Positions 23,452-31,437 of a stretch of DNA of 42,165 bases are shown piece by piece (position 1 is the first letter of the stretch; each line of letters begins with the position of its first letter). The position numbers and the translations under genes are program-made. The notes under the pieces were generated by a model that worked only from the letters and a program-made list of their open reading frames with translations, had not been told where the DNA came from and searched no databases. This DNA is from CALGLS01 sp047626155 (GTDB lineage: Bacteria; Bacteroidota; Bacteroidia; Chitinophagales; Saprospiraceae): NCBI GenBank assembly GCA_047626155.1, contig JBLHRR010000029.1, positions 1 to 42,165 of the forward strand, written 5' to 3'.

Positions 23452-25995
23452 TTGTCTAACTCAAACATCTCCTGGCTTTTTAAAATGGCCTGGCGCGATA
23501 GCCGCCGAAACAGAGGTCGTCTTTTACTGTTCATCTCTTCCATCATTCTGGGAATTGCGGCACTAGTGGCCATCAACTCTTTCAGTGAAAATCTGGTCAA
23601 AGATATTAATACCGAGGCAAAAACATTGCTTGGGGCAGATTTGATGTTGGAAACAACACAGGCTAAATCGGATACGCTAATGGAATTATTGGATTCTATA
23701 GGTGGAGAGCGGACCGAGATTGTTGGTTTTGCTTCGATGGCTTATTTTCCGAAAGGAGGAAATACCCGCTTGTCTTATATCAAAGCACAAGGAGGTCCTT
23801 TTCCTTTTTATGGTAAAATGAGTACGGTTCCTTCTGATGCCTGGTTGAACTTTCGGGAAGGAAAAAGTGCGCTTGTAGATAAAAGCTTAATGATCCAATT
23901 CGATTTGGCAACAGGTGATACTGTCAAAATAGGAGAAACGTCTTTCTTAATTTCAGGACAACTAAACGCAGCTCCGGGTAGCTCTGGATTTACTTCTGCC
24001 ATTGCTCCCCTTATTATCATTCCCAAAAAATACCTAGAAGAAACTGGCTTACTACAAACCGGAAGTCGGGTAGAATATCAACATTACATCAAACTTGCCA
24101 ACAATACAGACCAGCAAACGGAAGAACTTCGGGAAGCCATCCGGCCAAAATTACGTACGCTTTCTATTCGATCAACTACGGTGGAGAGCCGAAAAGAAAA
24201 CATCGGAGAGGCTTTTAAAAATCTATCCAATTTTTTGAACCTCATAGGCTTCATTGCCTTATTGTTGGGATGTATTGGTGTAGCCAGTTCTGTTCATATT
24301 TACATTAAAGACAAACTAGGAACGGTGGCTATTCTGCGAACTTTGGGAACAAGCGGGCGACAAGCCTTTTGGATTTACCTGATACAAATTGGCATTATGG
24401 GTTTGATTGGCGCCATCCTTGGAGCCACTTTGGGAAGCATCTTGCAGTTGGTGATTCCGGCAGTCCTGAAAGACTTCCTTCCCTTGCAAAACATCAGCTC
24501 TTCCATTTCGCCTACGGCCGTTGCGCAAGGCATTATCACAGGACTCGGAATAGCATTGTTATTTGCATTACTACCTTTACTAGCTATTCGTCGGACATCT
24601 CCTTTACGAACTTTGCGGGCAGGTTTTGACGACCCGGAACAAGAGAGGGATCTACTTAAATGGTTGGTCTACCTTTTGATCTTTTTATTCATGGCAGGCT
24701 TCTCTTGGTCGCAAACCGGAGGAGGGATGGAAGCCGTTCTTTTCCCACTCGCTATATTTATTGCATTTGCATTGTTAGCTGCTGTTGCTAAATTTGTGAT
24801 GTGGGCCGTGAAACGCTTTTTCCCGAAAGGATGGAGCTTTACGATGCGGCAGGGAATCTCCAGTTTATTCCGTCCTAACAATCAGACCTTGACTTTGATT
24901 GTTTCTATTGGATTGGGTACTGCATTGATTTCAACGCTTTTCTTTGTACAGGATATGCTACTCAAACAAGTCCAATTATCAGGCAGTGGTAATATGCCGA
25001 ACATCATCTTATTTGATATTCAGAGTAGCCAGAAAGAGGGGGTCAATGCACTTACAATTGAGCATGGGTTACCGCTTTTGCAAGAAGTCCCGGTTGTGAA
25101 TATGCGCGTGGCTGGTGTAGATACTTTGACCAAAGATGCTTACCTCCGAGATACAACATCGGAAATTAGTGGCTGGGTTTTCCGACGAGAATTCCGTTCG
25201 ACCTATCGTGACACACTCATTGAATCAGAAACCATTATAGATGGCGAATGGCATGGCGAGAAATCTGAGGACGGAACTATTTATGTTTCTATTGCTGAGA
25301 ATGTAGCGGATGCGACCAAGGCTTATATTGGAATGCCGATGACTTTCAATGTGCAGGGAGCGATGATAAAAACGAAGGTGGGTTCTATTCGGGAGATAAA
25401 CTGGGATCGGATGCAAACAAATTTCTTTGTTGTTTTTCCAAAAGGAGTGTTAGAAAAGGCGCCACAGTTTCACGTGATTTTAACACGAGCAGAGGAGACA
25501 GAAAAATCAGCACGTTTTCAACAAGCTTTGATACAGGCCTTTCCGAATGTTTCTGCTATTGATCTGTCTACGATTTTAAAATCAGTGGATGATATATTGA
25601 CTAAGGTTTCTTTTGTCATTCAGTTTATGGCCCTCTTCAGCATTCTGACCGGGTTGATGGTTTTGATTAGTTCTGTTGTTTTAAGCAAGTACCAACGAAT
25701 AAAAGAAAGTGTATTGTTACGAACATTAGGAGCGAGTGGAAAGCAGATTATTCGTATCAATGCCATGGAGTATTTTGTGCTTGGTTCTTTGGCGACTTTA
25801 ACTGGGATACTATTGTCCTTTTTGGGCAGTTGGCTAATTGCGAAGTTTATGTTTGAGATTCCGTTTACCCCTGCTTTATTGCCTCCGTTTTTGGTATTCC
25901 TTGGCATTACTATTTTGACCGTTTTAATTGGAGTGACGAATAGTCGAGGGATATTGAATACGCCGCCTTTGGAAATTTTAAGAAGAGAGGTTTAG
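23452..25995 (+). CDS. FtsX-like permease of an ABC transporter (YbbP-type, COG3127)
   Basis: This 847-residue inner-membrane protein begins with the typical FKMAWRDSRRNRGRLLLF cytoplasmic start and a first helix at ~25-45. A large periplasmic domain follows (residues ~50-255). An FtsX permease core with three helices lies at ~260-385, then four more helices to ~500, a second periplasmic domain and a second FtsX core at ~725-845. The duplicated layout matches YbbP-like permeases, which pair with a YbbA-type ATPase; none is adjacent here. The predicted start is TTG (23452); an in-frame ATG at 23485 would remove 11 residues. TTG is preferred only because WLF before KMAWRD looks family-like. It is divergent from dacB. 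Confidence 0.88.
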   Translation: MSNSNISWLFKMAWRDSRRNRGRLLLFISSIILGIAALVAINSFSENLVKDINTEAKTLLGADLMLETTQAKSDTLMELLDSIGGERTEIVGFASMAYFPKGGNTRLSYIKAQGGPFPFYGKMSTVPSDAWLNFREGKSALVDKSLMIQFDLATGDTVKIGETSFLISGQLNAAPGSSGFTSAIAPLIIIPKKYLEETGLLQTGSRVEYQHYIKLANNTDQQTEELREAIRPKLRTLSIRSTTVESRKENIGEAFKNLSNFLNLIGFIALLLGCIGVASSVHIYIKDKLGTVAILRTLGTSGRQAFWIYLIQIGIMGLIGAILGATLGSILQLVIPAVLKDFLPLQNISSSISPTAVAQGIITGLGIALLFALLPLLAIRRTSPLRTLRAGFDDPEQERDLLKWLVYLLIFLFMAGFSWSQTGGGMEAVLFPLAIFIAFALLAAVAKFVMWAVKRFFPKGWSFTMRQGISSLFRPNNQTLTLIVSIGLGTALISTLFFVQDMLLKQVQLSGSGNMPNIILFDIQSSQKEGVNALTIEHGLPLLQEVPVVNMRVAGVDTLTKDAYLRDTTSEISGWVFRREFRSTYRDTLIESETIIDGEWHGEKSEDGTIYVSIAENVADATKAYIGMPMTFNVQGAMIKTKVGSIREINWDRMQTNFFVVFPKGVLEKAPQFHVILTRAEETEKSARFQQALIQAFPNVSAIDLSTILKSVDDILTKVSFVIQFMALFSILTGLMVLISSVVLSKYQRIKESVLLRTLGASGKQIIRINAMEYFVLGSLATLTGILLSFLGSWLIAKFMFEIPFTPALLPPFLVFLGITILTVLIGVTNSRGILNTPPLEILRREV

Positions 25996-26086
25996 GAAAG
26001 GATGTATGAAGGTTGATAAGGGTTTCCTACTAACGTAAATTTACGCGAACTGAGGAAACCCTTATCTGCCATATCTTCCAACAATT

Positions 26087-27046
26087 TTAAACTTCCTCTT
26101 CATACCCAATATGAAAAAGAGCATCGCCCTGACTTACTACAGGAGCATTATTATGCCCAATGATATAACCTTCCCGAGTAGCTTTCACCGCTACCTCTGA
26201 TTCTCCATACGGATCTCGGATCATTCCGAGCTTTTCTCCAACACTGACTTTACATCCCGACTCCTGCATCCATTCGAAGATACCGGAACGGTTTGCTCGT
26301 ACCCAGGTGGTTTTGTTAAAAGTGATTGACTTACTCATTGGCTCGGGCATTTCCCCTTCGATCATACCTTCTTTTTGTAAGACTCGCTTCATTCCTACGA
26401 GTGCTCTTTCTATGGAAAAACCATCTAAACGGAGCGACTCTCCTCCTTCGAATACAACGATGGCCTTTTTCATACTATGTGCTTGCTTACGCAATGTATT
26501 TGAAGTATTTGTTTTTCGAATCAGGTAAGGAGCTGCGAATGCGCGGGCAATTTCTTCTGCTCTTTTGTCTCCTGTGGTATACCGAATTTGAGGATAATTA
26601 TATCGGCTGCTTCCTCCCGTGTGGAAGTCCAATCCAAAATCAATAATCGGTAAAATTGTTTTTGTAACGGCATTAGCAACACGGGAAGCCAGTGAGCCAT
26701 TTTTATTTCCTGGAAAACTTCTGTTGACATCTTTGCCCTCAGAGGCATCTCTGGAAAAGTTGATAAAGCCGTAGATGTTGAGCAAAGGAACGGCAATTAC
26801 CGTCCCTGCTTTCAAGTTTTCAAACATCTTATTAACAATTGCCTTACGTACGATCTCTACTCCATTGATTTCGTCACCATGTACGCCGCCCATAATCAAT
26901 ACTGTTGGTCCAGGGTTTTCACTTCTGTAAATATGAAGACGCAAACTGATGACTGTATCGGATGGCAATCGGGCTACATTGAGACGGACCACTTCGTTTT
27001 CGCCAGGAGCAATTTCTCTACCGTTTATTTCGAGACTCTTGTTCAT
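26087..27046 (-). CDS. Succinylglutamate desuccinylase/aspartoacylase-family zinc deacylase
   Basis: The 319-residue enzyme belongs to the M14-like AstE/AspA family of zinc amidohydrolases. Zinc ligands are visible at H56 and E59 in MGGVHGDEINGVE and at H142 in LDFHTGG. DVNRSFPG holds the substrate-binding N108-R109, and VFEGGESLR provides the expected catalytic glutamate. The last ~90 residues form a biotinyl/lipoyl-like beta domain (VRANRSGIFEWMQESG, EGYIIGHNNAPVVSQGD), as in many bacterial members. The precise acyl substrate is unknown. The gene is on the minus strand after paaY. The start ATG at 27046 follows a leader with the TACGATAGTGGG motif. Confidence 0.9.
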   Translation of the reverse strand: MNKSLEINGREIAPGENEVVRLNVARLPSDTVISLRLHIYRSENPGPTVLIMGGVHGDEINGVEIVRKAIVNKMFENLKAGTVIAVPLLNIYGFINFSRDASEGKDVNRSFPGNKNGSLASRVANAVTKTILPIIDFGLDFHTGGSSRYNYPQIRYTTGDKRAEEIARAFAAPYLIRKTNTSNTLRKQAHSMKKAIVVFEGGESLRLDGFSIERALVGMKRVLQKEGMIEGEMPEPMSKSITFNKTTWVRANRSGIFEWMQESGCKVSVGEKLGMIRDPYGESEVAVKATREGYIIGHNNAPVVSQGDALFHIGYEEEV

Positions 27047-27088
27047 TTATATTAACTTTTACCAACTATTGACTGTTAACTATTAAAT

Positions 27089-27101
27089 CCCACTATCGTA
27101 C
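27089..27101. repeat. CCCACTATCGTAC motif D2, upstream of the deacylase gene
   Basis: An exact copy of the 13-mer, 42 nt upstream of the deacylase start (read on the minus strand), next to GTTAAC-type short repeats. A right flank attattttttgttattactta (27143-27164, overlapping the paaY end) resembles the right end of the A elements. Confidence 0.75.
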
Positions 27102-27144
27102 TTTTTAGAGTGATCAGGTTTTAGGGACTCAGGATCAATAACAG

Positions 27145-27747
27145 TTATTTTTTGTTATTACTTATTTCTTTCCAAGTTTTAAACAAGGCCTCCTGACTTG
27201 GCCGGTCTGCTGGCACCTCTCGTAAAGGTTCACAGACCTTCCAGCTTTCATCACATTCGGCAGGCAATGTTTGGTACAAAGCGGTGCCTTTTGTTTTCCA
27301 GCCTATCATTTCGTCACTAACCTCTTTAATGACCTTTCCAGGATTTCCAACAACGAGACTACGTTTTGGTATTTTACTTCCTGCTTTTACGAAACATAAG
27401 GCTCCAATGATACAGTCATCTCCTATTTCTGCATTATCCATAATCACCGCATTCATACCAACCAACACGTTTTTACCAATATTAGCACCATGCACGATGG
27501 CTCCGTGACCAATGTGCGCGCCCTCTTGTAAGGTTACTGTTACACCTGGAAACATATGAATGGTACAATTCTCCTGTACGTTACAGCCGTCTTCGATAAC
27601 AATCTCTCCCCAGTCTCCTCGAATGGCGGCACCAGGGCCAATGTATACATCTTTACCGATGATCACATTGCCGGTTACCGCAGCTTGAGGATGGATGAAG
27701 GAACTTTCGTGAACGACGGGACGGAAGCCTTTGAATTCGTAGGTCAT
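27145..27747 (-). CDS. paaY: PaaY-type hexapeptide-repeat (gamma-carbonic-anhydrase-like) thioesterase
   Basis: The 200-residue protein is a left-handed beta-helix of hexapeptide repeats (VTGNVIIGKDVYIGPGAAIRGDWGEI). The three metal-binding His of the gamma-carbonic anhydrase fold are H64, H81 and H86. The C-terminal helix with GWKTKGTALYQTLP is typical of PaaY. In phenylacetate degradation PaaY hydrolyses a dead-end CoA thioester formed from a highly reactive ring-opened intermediate. The paa cluster begins 1.5 kb away on the same strand, separated by a Bax-inhibitor gene, which supports the name. A plain gamma-carbonic anhydrase-like (CaiE/YrdA) protein is the alternative. Confidence 0.82.
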   Translation of the reverse strand: MTYEFKGFRPVVHESSFIHPQAAVTGNVIIGKDVYIGPGAAIRGDWGEIVIEDGCNVQENCTIHMFPGVTVTLQEGAHIGHGAIVHGANIGKNVLVGMNAVIMDNAEIGDDCIIGALCFVKAGSKIPKRSLVVGNPGKVIKEVSDEMIGWKTKGTALYQTLPAECDESWKVCEPLREVPADRPSQEALFKTWKEISNNKK

Positions 27748-27847
27748 TTTTAATTTTTAGATTTTAATTATACGCAGCTCTTCTAACGTATTTTTTAACA
27801 CATAGGCACAGAGGACACAAAGCTCTTGGTTCGCAAAAGCCCACATA

Positions 27848-27873
27848 GAAAAAAGGCTAAAGCCTTTTTTTTA
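27848..27873 (-). terminator. Short U-rich hairpin in the spacer upstream of paaY
   Basis: AAAAAAGGCT and AGCCTTTTTT form a 10-bp stem with loop aa, with T/A runs on either side. It lies in the 300-bp spacer between the Bax-inhibitor gene and paaY, in addition to the stronger terminator at 27992. Confidence 0.6.
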
Positions 27874-27991
27874 CAAAGTTCATCTAAGCTTTAACTTATA
27901 AACGGTAGTCATCCTTTTGATAACATTTTTATCAACTTTCTTCTACTATTGATATTTCTCAACAGCGAAGATAAGGAATGTAACCTGGACC

Positions 27992-28028
27992 AAAAAGGCA
28001 CTGAACAAATCTGCTCAGTGCCTTTTTT
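27992..28028 (-). terminator. Intrinsic terminator of the Bax-inhibitor-1 gene
   Basis: AAAAAGGCACTGA pairs with TCAGTGCCTTTTT across a 9-nt loop (acaaatctgc region). It lies 27 bp after the stop codon in the minus direction and has T-runs on both strands. Confidence 0.85.
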
Positions 28029-28054
28029 AAAATTAATGTTATAATATATTTTGC

Positions 28055-28813
28055 TTAGTCGTTGCTCAAAAAAGACAATAAGCGCAGGATTTCCAAGTAC
28101 AACCAAACCAAGGTGAATAATAATCCCATTGCAGAATACCACTCCATGTATTTAGGTGCACCGTGTGCTTCTCCCTTGTCGAAAGAATCAAAGTCCAGCA
28201 ATAAATTCAAGGAAGCAACTCCGATGATTACTGCTGAAATTCCGATGGAAAACAACCCTCCATCGTGTAAGAAAGGAATGCTTACGCCGAAGAAATGCAA
28301 TACAATATTTACTAAATAAAGCATCATCACGGCACCTACGGCCATAGATACGCCAGAACGGAATTTGTCTGTTACCTTTATAACTCCTGCTTTATACAAA
28401 GTCAGCATCATAAAGAGAATAGCCATCGTTAAGGTTACTGCGTTGAAAACAATACCATCAAAGGTATACATATAGTAAGATGTTACTGTCCCTACTAAAA
28501 ACCCTTCTACTAATGCGTATAAAGGAGCTAGCATTGGCGAACGCTCGGGGTTACGGGAAGCGATAAAATAAATGGCTGCACCACCAAGGATACCGGTCCA
28601 CATTAAAATTTGGCTTGGAAACATAAAACTGAAAGCCGATCCTCCTAACATTATTGCGAAAAGGATTAAGGTCTTATTTACAGCTCCACTTACGGTCATG
28701 GTTGCTCTTGATTCAGAACCTACCATCCCTTCATCAAGGACCGAATTTCTTTGAAATACTTCCTCCTTTAACATTGGGTTGTTGGACTTAGAGAATTTAT
28801 CGAATTTACTCAT
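28055..28813 (-). CDS. Bax inhibitor-1/YccA-family membrane protein
   Basis: The 252-residue protein has a ~45-residue polar N terminus followed by seven hydrophobic helices, the layout of BI-1/YccA-like proteins. Diagnostic parts are SPMLAPLYALVEGFLVG after helix 2 and the conserved last helices (LDFDSFDKGEAHGAPKYMEW and LFTLVWLYLEILRLLSFL), which hold the acidic residues of the calcium/proton-sensing site. Bacterial members act as channels or modulate membrane proteases; the role here is unknown. It sits between paaY and the long spacer before paaJ and has its own terminator, so it is probably an independent gene. Confidence 0.9.
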   Translation of the reverse strand: MSKFDKFSKSNNPMLKEEVFQRNSVLDEGMVGSESRATMTVSGAVNKTLILFAIMLGGSAFSFMFPSQILMWTGILGGAAIYFIASRNPERSPMLAPLYALVEGFLVGTVTSYYMYTFDGIVFNAVTLTMAILFMMLTLYKAGVIKVTDKFRSGVSMAVGAVMMLYLVNIVLHFFGVSIPFLHDGGLFSIGISAVIIGVASLNLLLDFDSFDKGEAHGAPKYMEWYSAMGLLFTLVWLYLEILRLLSFLSND

Positions 28814-28904
28814 TTGCTATATAAATTTTAATTGTTTACAAAAGTTAGTGTTAGTAAGTAGAGTTTATGCTGAAATATTTTGTATAGAAATCAAATAGAT
28901 ATTT

Positions 28905-28985
28905 TTTTTCAGAACGAAGCTCTTTTTTGAGTTCGTAGCCTTAGCTACGGGCGAACAAAAAGCTAAAGTGCTGGATAAAAAGATC
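28905..28985. repeat. Imperfect palindrome centred on TAGCCTTAGCTA
   Basis: CAGAACGAAGCTCTTTTTT pairs partly with AAAAAGCTAAAGTGCTGG, and GTTCGTAGC with GCTACgggCGAAC. The centre TAGCCTTAGCTA (28936-28947) is identical to that in the 6157-6321 palindrome. It lies in the 490-bp gene-free stretch 28814-29303. Confidence 0.65.
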
Positions 28986-29091
28986 ATTTGAAAACATACA
29001 AATTATTTTGGAATAAACTCTAGTATGTCCAAATATAAGATTTTTCCTTTTAGGATAAAAAATATACCTTGGTCATTACTGCTATCAAGTA

Positions 29092-29120
29092 GATAACAGT
29101 TTTAGGAGGTAACTGTTATC
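29092..29120. repeat. Perfect 10-bp inverted repeat between paaJ and the Bax-inhibitor gene
   Basis: GATAACAGTT (29092-29101) and AACTGTTATC (29111-29120) flank ttaggaggt. Weaker complementarity extends tens of bases outward. No T-run follows on either strand. Confidence 0.8.
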
Positions 29121-29303
29121 CGCAGGTTACTATTTTTCTATAAAATGATCTTTTTAACCTACGAATTCGTGTATTTTTCTAAGTTACTATACGCTTTTCA
29201 CCTGCAAAGTCTGCTGCTATTCGACACTATGTTGTTTCTATAGAACGACAAGAAGCTGTGATTTAAGAGCACGTTCGCTCTGCGGCCTCTGAACCTAAAT
29301 AAA

Positions 29304-30518
29304 TTAAACTCGCTCAATAATCGTAGCATAACCCTGACCTACGCCAATACACATCGTGACCAAAGCATACTTCTTATTTTGCTTATGCAACTCCAATGCT
29401 GCAGTTTGCAATATTCGAGTACCGGACATTCCTAGTGGATGACCAATCGCGATGGCTCCTCCATTTGGGTTGATCCGTGGATCGTCATCAGCTATCCCCC
29501 ACTCTCGAGTACAAGCTAAGGCTTGCGCTGCAAAAGCCTCGTTGAGTTCGATGATATCCATGTCTTCCAATTTCAAACCAGCTTTTGCAAGTGCTTTGTT
29601 AGAGGCAAAGACAGGACCGATTCCCATAATACGTGGTTGCACTCCAGCAGTGGCTGAACTAACGATTCTCGCTAACGGTTTTAAATTGTATTTTTCAACG
29701 GCATCAGAAGAAGCAACTAACATGGCTGCGGCGCCATCGTTCAAACCAGAAGCATTCCCGGCAGTGACCGTTCCGCCATTTTCTGCCTTTTTAAAAGCAG
29801 GCCGAAGCTTACCTAAAATTTCTGTAGTAGTACTTGCACGTATGAATTCATCCTGATCAAAAACGATCGGTTCTTTTCTTCTTTGCGGAATACTAACCGC
29901 GACAATCTCTTCAGCAAGACGACCAGAAGCCTGAGCCGCTGCTGCTTTTTGTTGAGACCAAGCCGCAAAACTATCTTGATCTTCTCTGTTTATTTTATAC
30001 AGCTCAGCTAAATTTTCTGCCGTACTTCCCATTCCTTCATCGCCATACATCGCTTTCATTTTTGGATTGACAAAACGCCAACCGAAAGAGGAGTCGTGCA
30101 TTTGAGCATCGCGACCAAACGGTTTAGATGTTTTTGAAATGACCCATGGGCCACGAGTCATGTTTTCTACTCCTCCCGAAATAAAAAGATCGCCATCTCC
30201 TGTTTGGATCGCTCGGTGTGCATGAATGACAGATGACATTCCTGAAGAGCACAATCGGTTCACTGTTTCTCCGGGTACCGTCCAAGGCAAACCTGCCAAA
30301 AGCAAACACATCCGAGCTACATTTCTGTTGTCTTCTCCTGCTTGATTCGCACAACCCATAATGACATCATCAATGGCCGATGGCTCAACAGTAGCATTAC
30401 GTTTCATTAATTCACTAATAACGAGCGCTCCTAAATCGTCTGTTCGGATGGTGGAAAGGGAGCCGGTAAATTTTGCTATTGGTGTACGAATAGCATCTAT
30501 GATAAAAGATTCTTTCAT
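29304..30518 (-). CDS. paaJ: Thiolase, 3-oxoadipyl-CoA/3-oxo-5,6-dehydrosuberyl-CoA type
   Basis: The 404-residue thiolase has the acylated cysteine C90 in VNRLCSSGM, the GGVENMTRGPW motif, NEAFAAQ, the His in GHPLGMSGTR and the second Cys in CIGVGQG. It begins MKESFIIDAIRTPIAKFTGS, as in PcaF/PaaJ enzymes. In phenylacetate degradation PaaJ cleaves both 3-oxo-5,6-dehydrosuberyl-CoA and 3-oxoadipyl-CoA to acetyl-CoA and shorter products. It is the last gene of the minus-strand paa cluster, 160 bp after the DHFR remnant. A general acetyl-CoA acetyltransferase is the alternative; context favours PaaJ. Confidence 0.9.
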   Translation of the reverse strand: MKESFIIDAIRTPIAKFTGSLSTIRTDDLGALVISELMKRNATVEPSAIDDVIMGCANQAGEDNRNVARMCLLLAGLPWTVPGETVNRLCSSGMSSVIHAHRAIQTGDGDLFISGGVENMTRGPWVISKTSKPFGRDAQMHDSSFGWRFVNPKMKAMYGDEGMGSTAENLAELYKINREDQDSFAAWSQQKAAAAQASGRLAEEIVAVSIPQRRKEPIVFDQDEFIRASTTTEILGKLRPAFKKAENGGTVTAGNASGLNDGAAAMLVASSDAVEKYNLKPLARIVSSATAGVQPRIMGIGPVFASNKALAKAGLKLEDMDIIELNEAFAAQALACTREWGIADDDPRINPNGGAIAIGHPLGMSGTRILQTAALELHKQNKKYALVTMCIGVGQGYATIIERV

Positions 30519-30557
30519 TGTGACTGTTTAATGATTCTTTGACGAATTCGGTGTTTT

Positions 30558-30640
30558 ATAGTTCCTCAAATGAATTTCCACCACTCTCTCCGTTGCACTA
30601 CGGTCGTTTATGAAAATATTTTTTAGTAACCACATCCTCC
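30558..30640 (+). repeat. Degenerate relative of the A hairpin element, upstream of paaJ
   Basis: A loop-like ccactctctccgttgcac...acggtcgttta resembles the A loop (cactctccctatggtcgtttt) with an insertion. Flanks TAGTTCCTCAAATGAATTTCC and GAAAATATTTTTTAGTAACCA are partly complementary. The match is weaker than among A1-A3. Confidence 0.4.
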
Positions 30641-30677
30641 TCCCTAAAGGGCGGACAGCTTTGTCAAAGAAGGGTTA

Positions 30678-30941
30678 TTAAGTTGAGATCGAATAGTTTA
30701 ATTCTACTACGCCTGAGTCCCAACTTTTGGTATGATTCAATTTTAATGGTATATCGTTTTTCAATACAGGCAATAATGGAATTCCTTCGCCAATAAGTAT
30801 TACACGAAAAAGAACTTCGCCAACGAGTTTATGCTCTAATAAAAAGGTAATGATTTCGCCTCCTCCGACTAGCCAGATGCCTTCTTCTTGTTCTTTTAAT
30901 TGCTGCACAAAGGACGGAATATCTTTGCTAGTAAAGGTCAC
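30678..30941 (-). pseudogene. C-terminal remnant of a DHFR/RibD-like (dihydrofolate-reductase-family) protein
   Basis: The 87-codon frame starts at GTG and encodes only the second half of a small RibD_C/DHFR-like protein: FTSKDIPSFVQQLKEQEEG, then IWLVGGGEIITFLLEHKLVGE, IGEGIPLLP and the ending DSGVVELNYS. The family is usually ~175 residues and begins with a dinucleotide-binding N-terminal half that is absent here. Upstream, the frame stays open back to the stop codon of paaI (TAA at 30994-30996) but encodes no DHFR-like N terminus. It is therefore probably a truncated gene left between paaI and paaJ. A functional half-length protein is less likely. Confidence 0.7.
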
Positions 30942-30993
30942 GTTTTCGTCCTTTTTTAACTGCTGTCTCCTGAACAGATATGCACTCTCTTAA

Positions 30994-31422
30994 TTATTCC
31001 TCCAGCCAGTTCTTGCTGGTTCTGTAAACCGTTCCTTTAAAAAGAGCCACAGTTGTTCCTTCTAAGGTAGTAACTTTTACAGAATAAATGGCGAGCTTAT
31101 GGGTTTCACTCTCTTGTTTTGCTTCTGCCCGAATGACCTCACCCACTTTTAAAGACTGTGTATGTGAAATTCCGGTTTCAATGGAGACTGATTTTCGGCC
31201 AGTAGAGTTGGAAGCAAACGCGAAGGCACTATCTGCAAAAGAAAAAGTGATGCCGCCATGTGCTATTTTAAAGCCATTGGTCATCTCTGGTCTAATTGTC
31301 ATTTCTAACAAGGCGCTTCCATGATCAACGTCTAAGATTTTGATGCCCAGCCATTGACTGAATGCATCTTTATCGAACATTTCTTTTTGAGCAATTTGGT
31401 AGGCTTTTTCTTTGGGTGTCAT
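30994..31422 (-). CDS. paaI: Phenylacetate-pathway hotdog thioesterase PaaI
   Basis: The 142-residue hotdog-fold protein shows the active-site helix NGFKIAHGGITFSFADSAFA and the strand SIETGISHTQSLKVGE. These match PaaI, which hydrolyses phenylacetyl-CoA and hydroxylated ring-CoA intermediates to release trapped CoA. The gene lies 15 bp after paaH on the minus strand. The ATG at 31422 leads into MTPKEKAYQIAQKEMF, a normal family N terminus. Confidence 0.92.
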   Translation of the reverse strand: MTPKEKAYQIAQKEMFDKDAFSQWLGIKILDVDHGSALLEMTIRPEMTNGFKIAHGGITFSFADSAFAFASNSTGRKSVSIETGISHTQSLKVGEVIRAEAKQESETHKLAIYSVKVTTLEGTTVALFKGTVYRTSKNWLEE

Positions 31423-31437
31423 TTTTTATTTTTGAAG

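Noticed and set aside
23452..25995. Permease interpreted as LolC/E lipoprotein transporter
   Set aside because: The length, duplicated FtsX cores and two large periplasmic domains fit the YbbP-type family better, and no LolD-like ATPase is adjacent.
27909..28142. 77-codon minus-strand ORF overlapping the Bax-inhibitor gene end
   Set aside because: It runs in another frame through the gene end and its terminator, with no recognisable domain.
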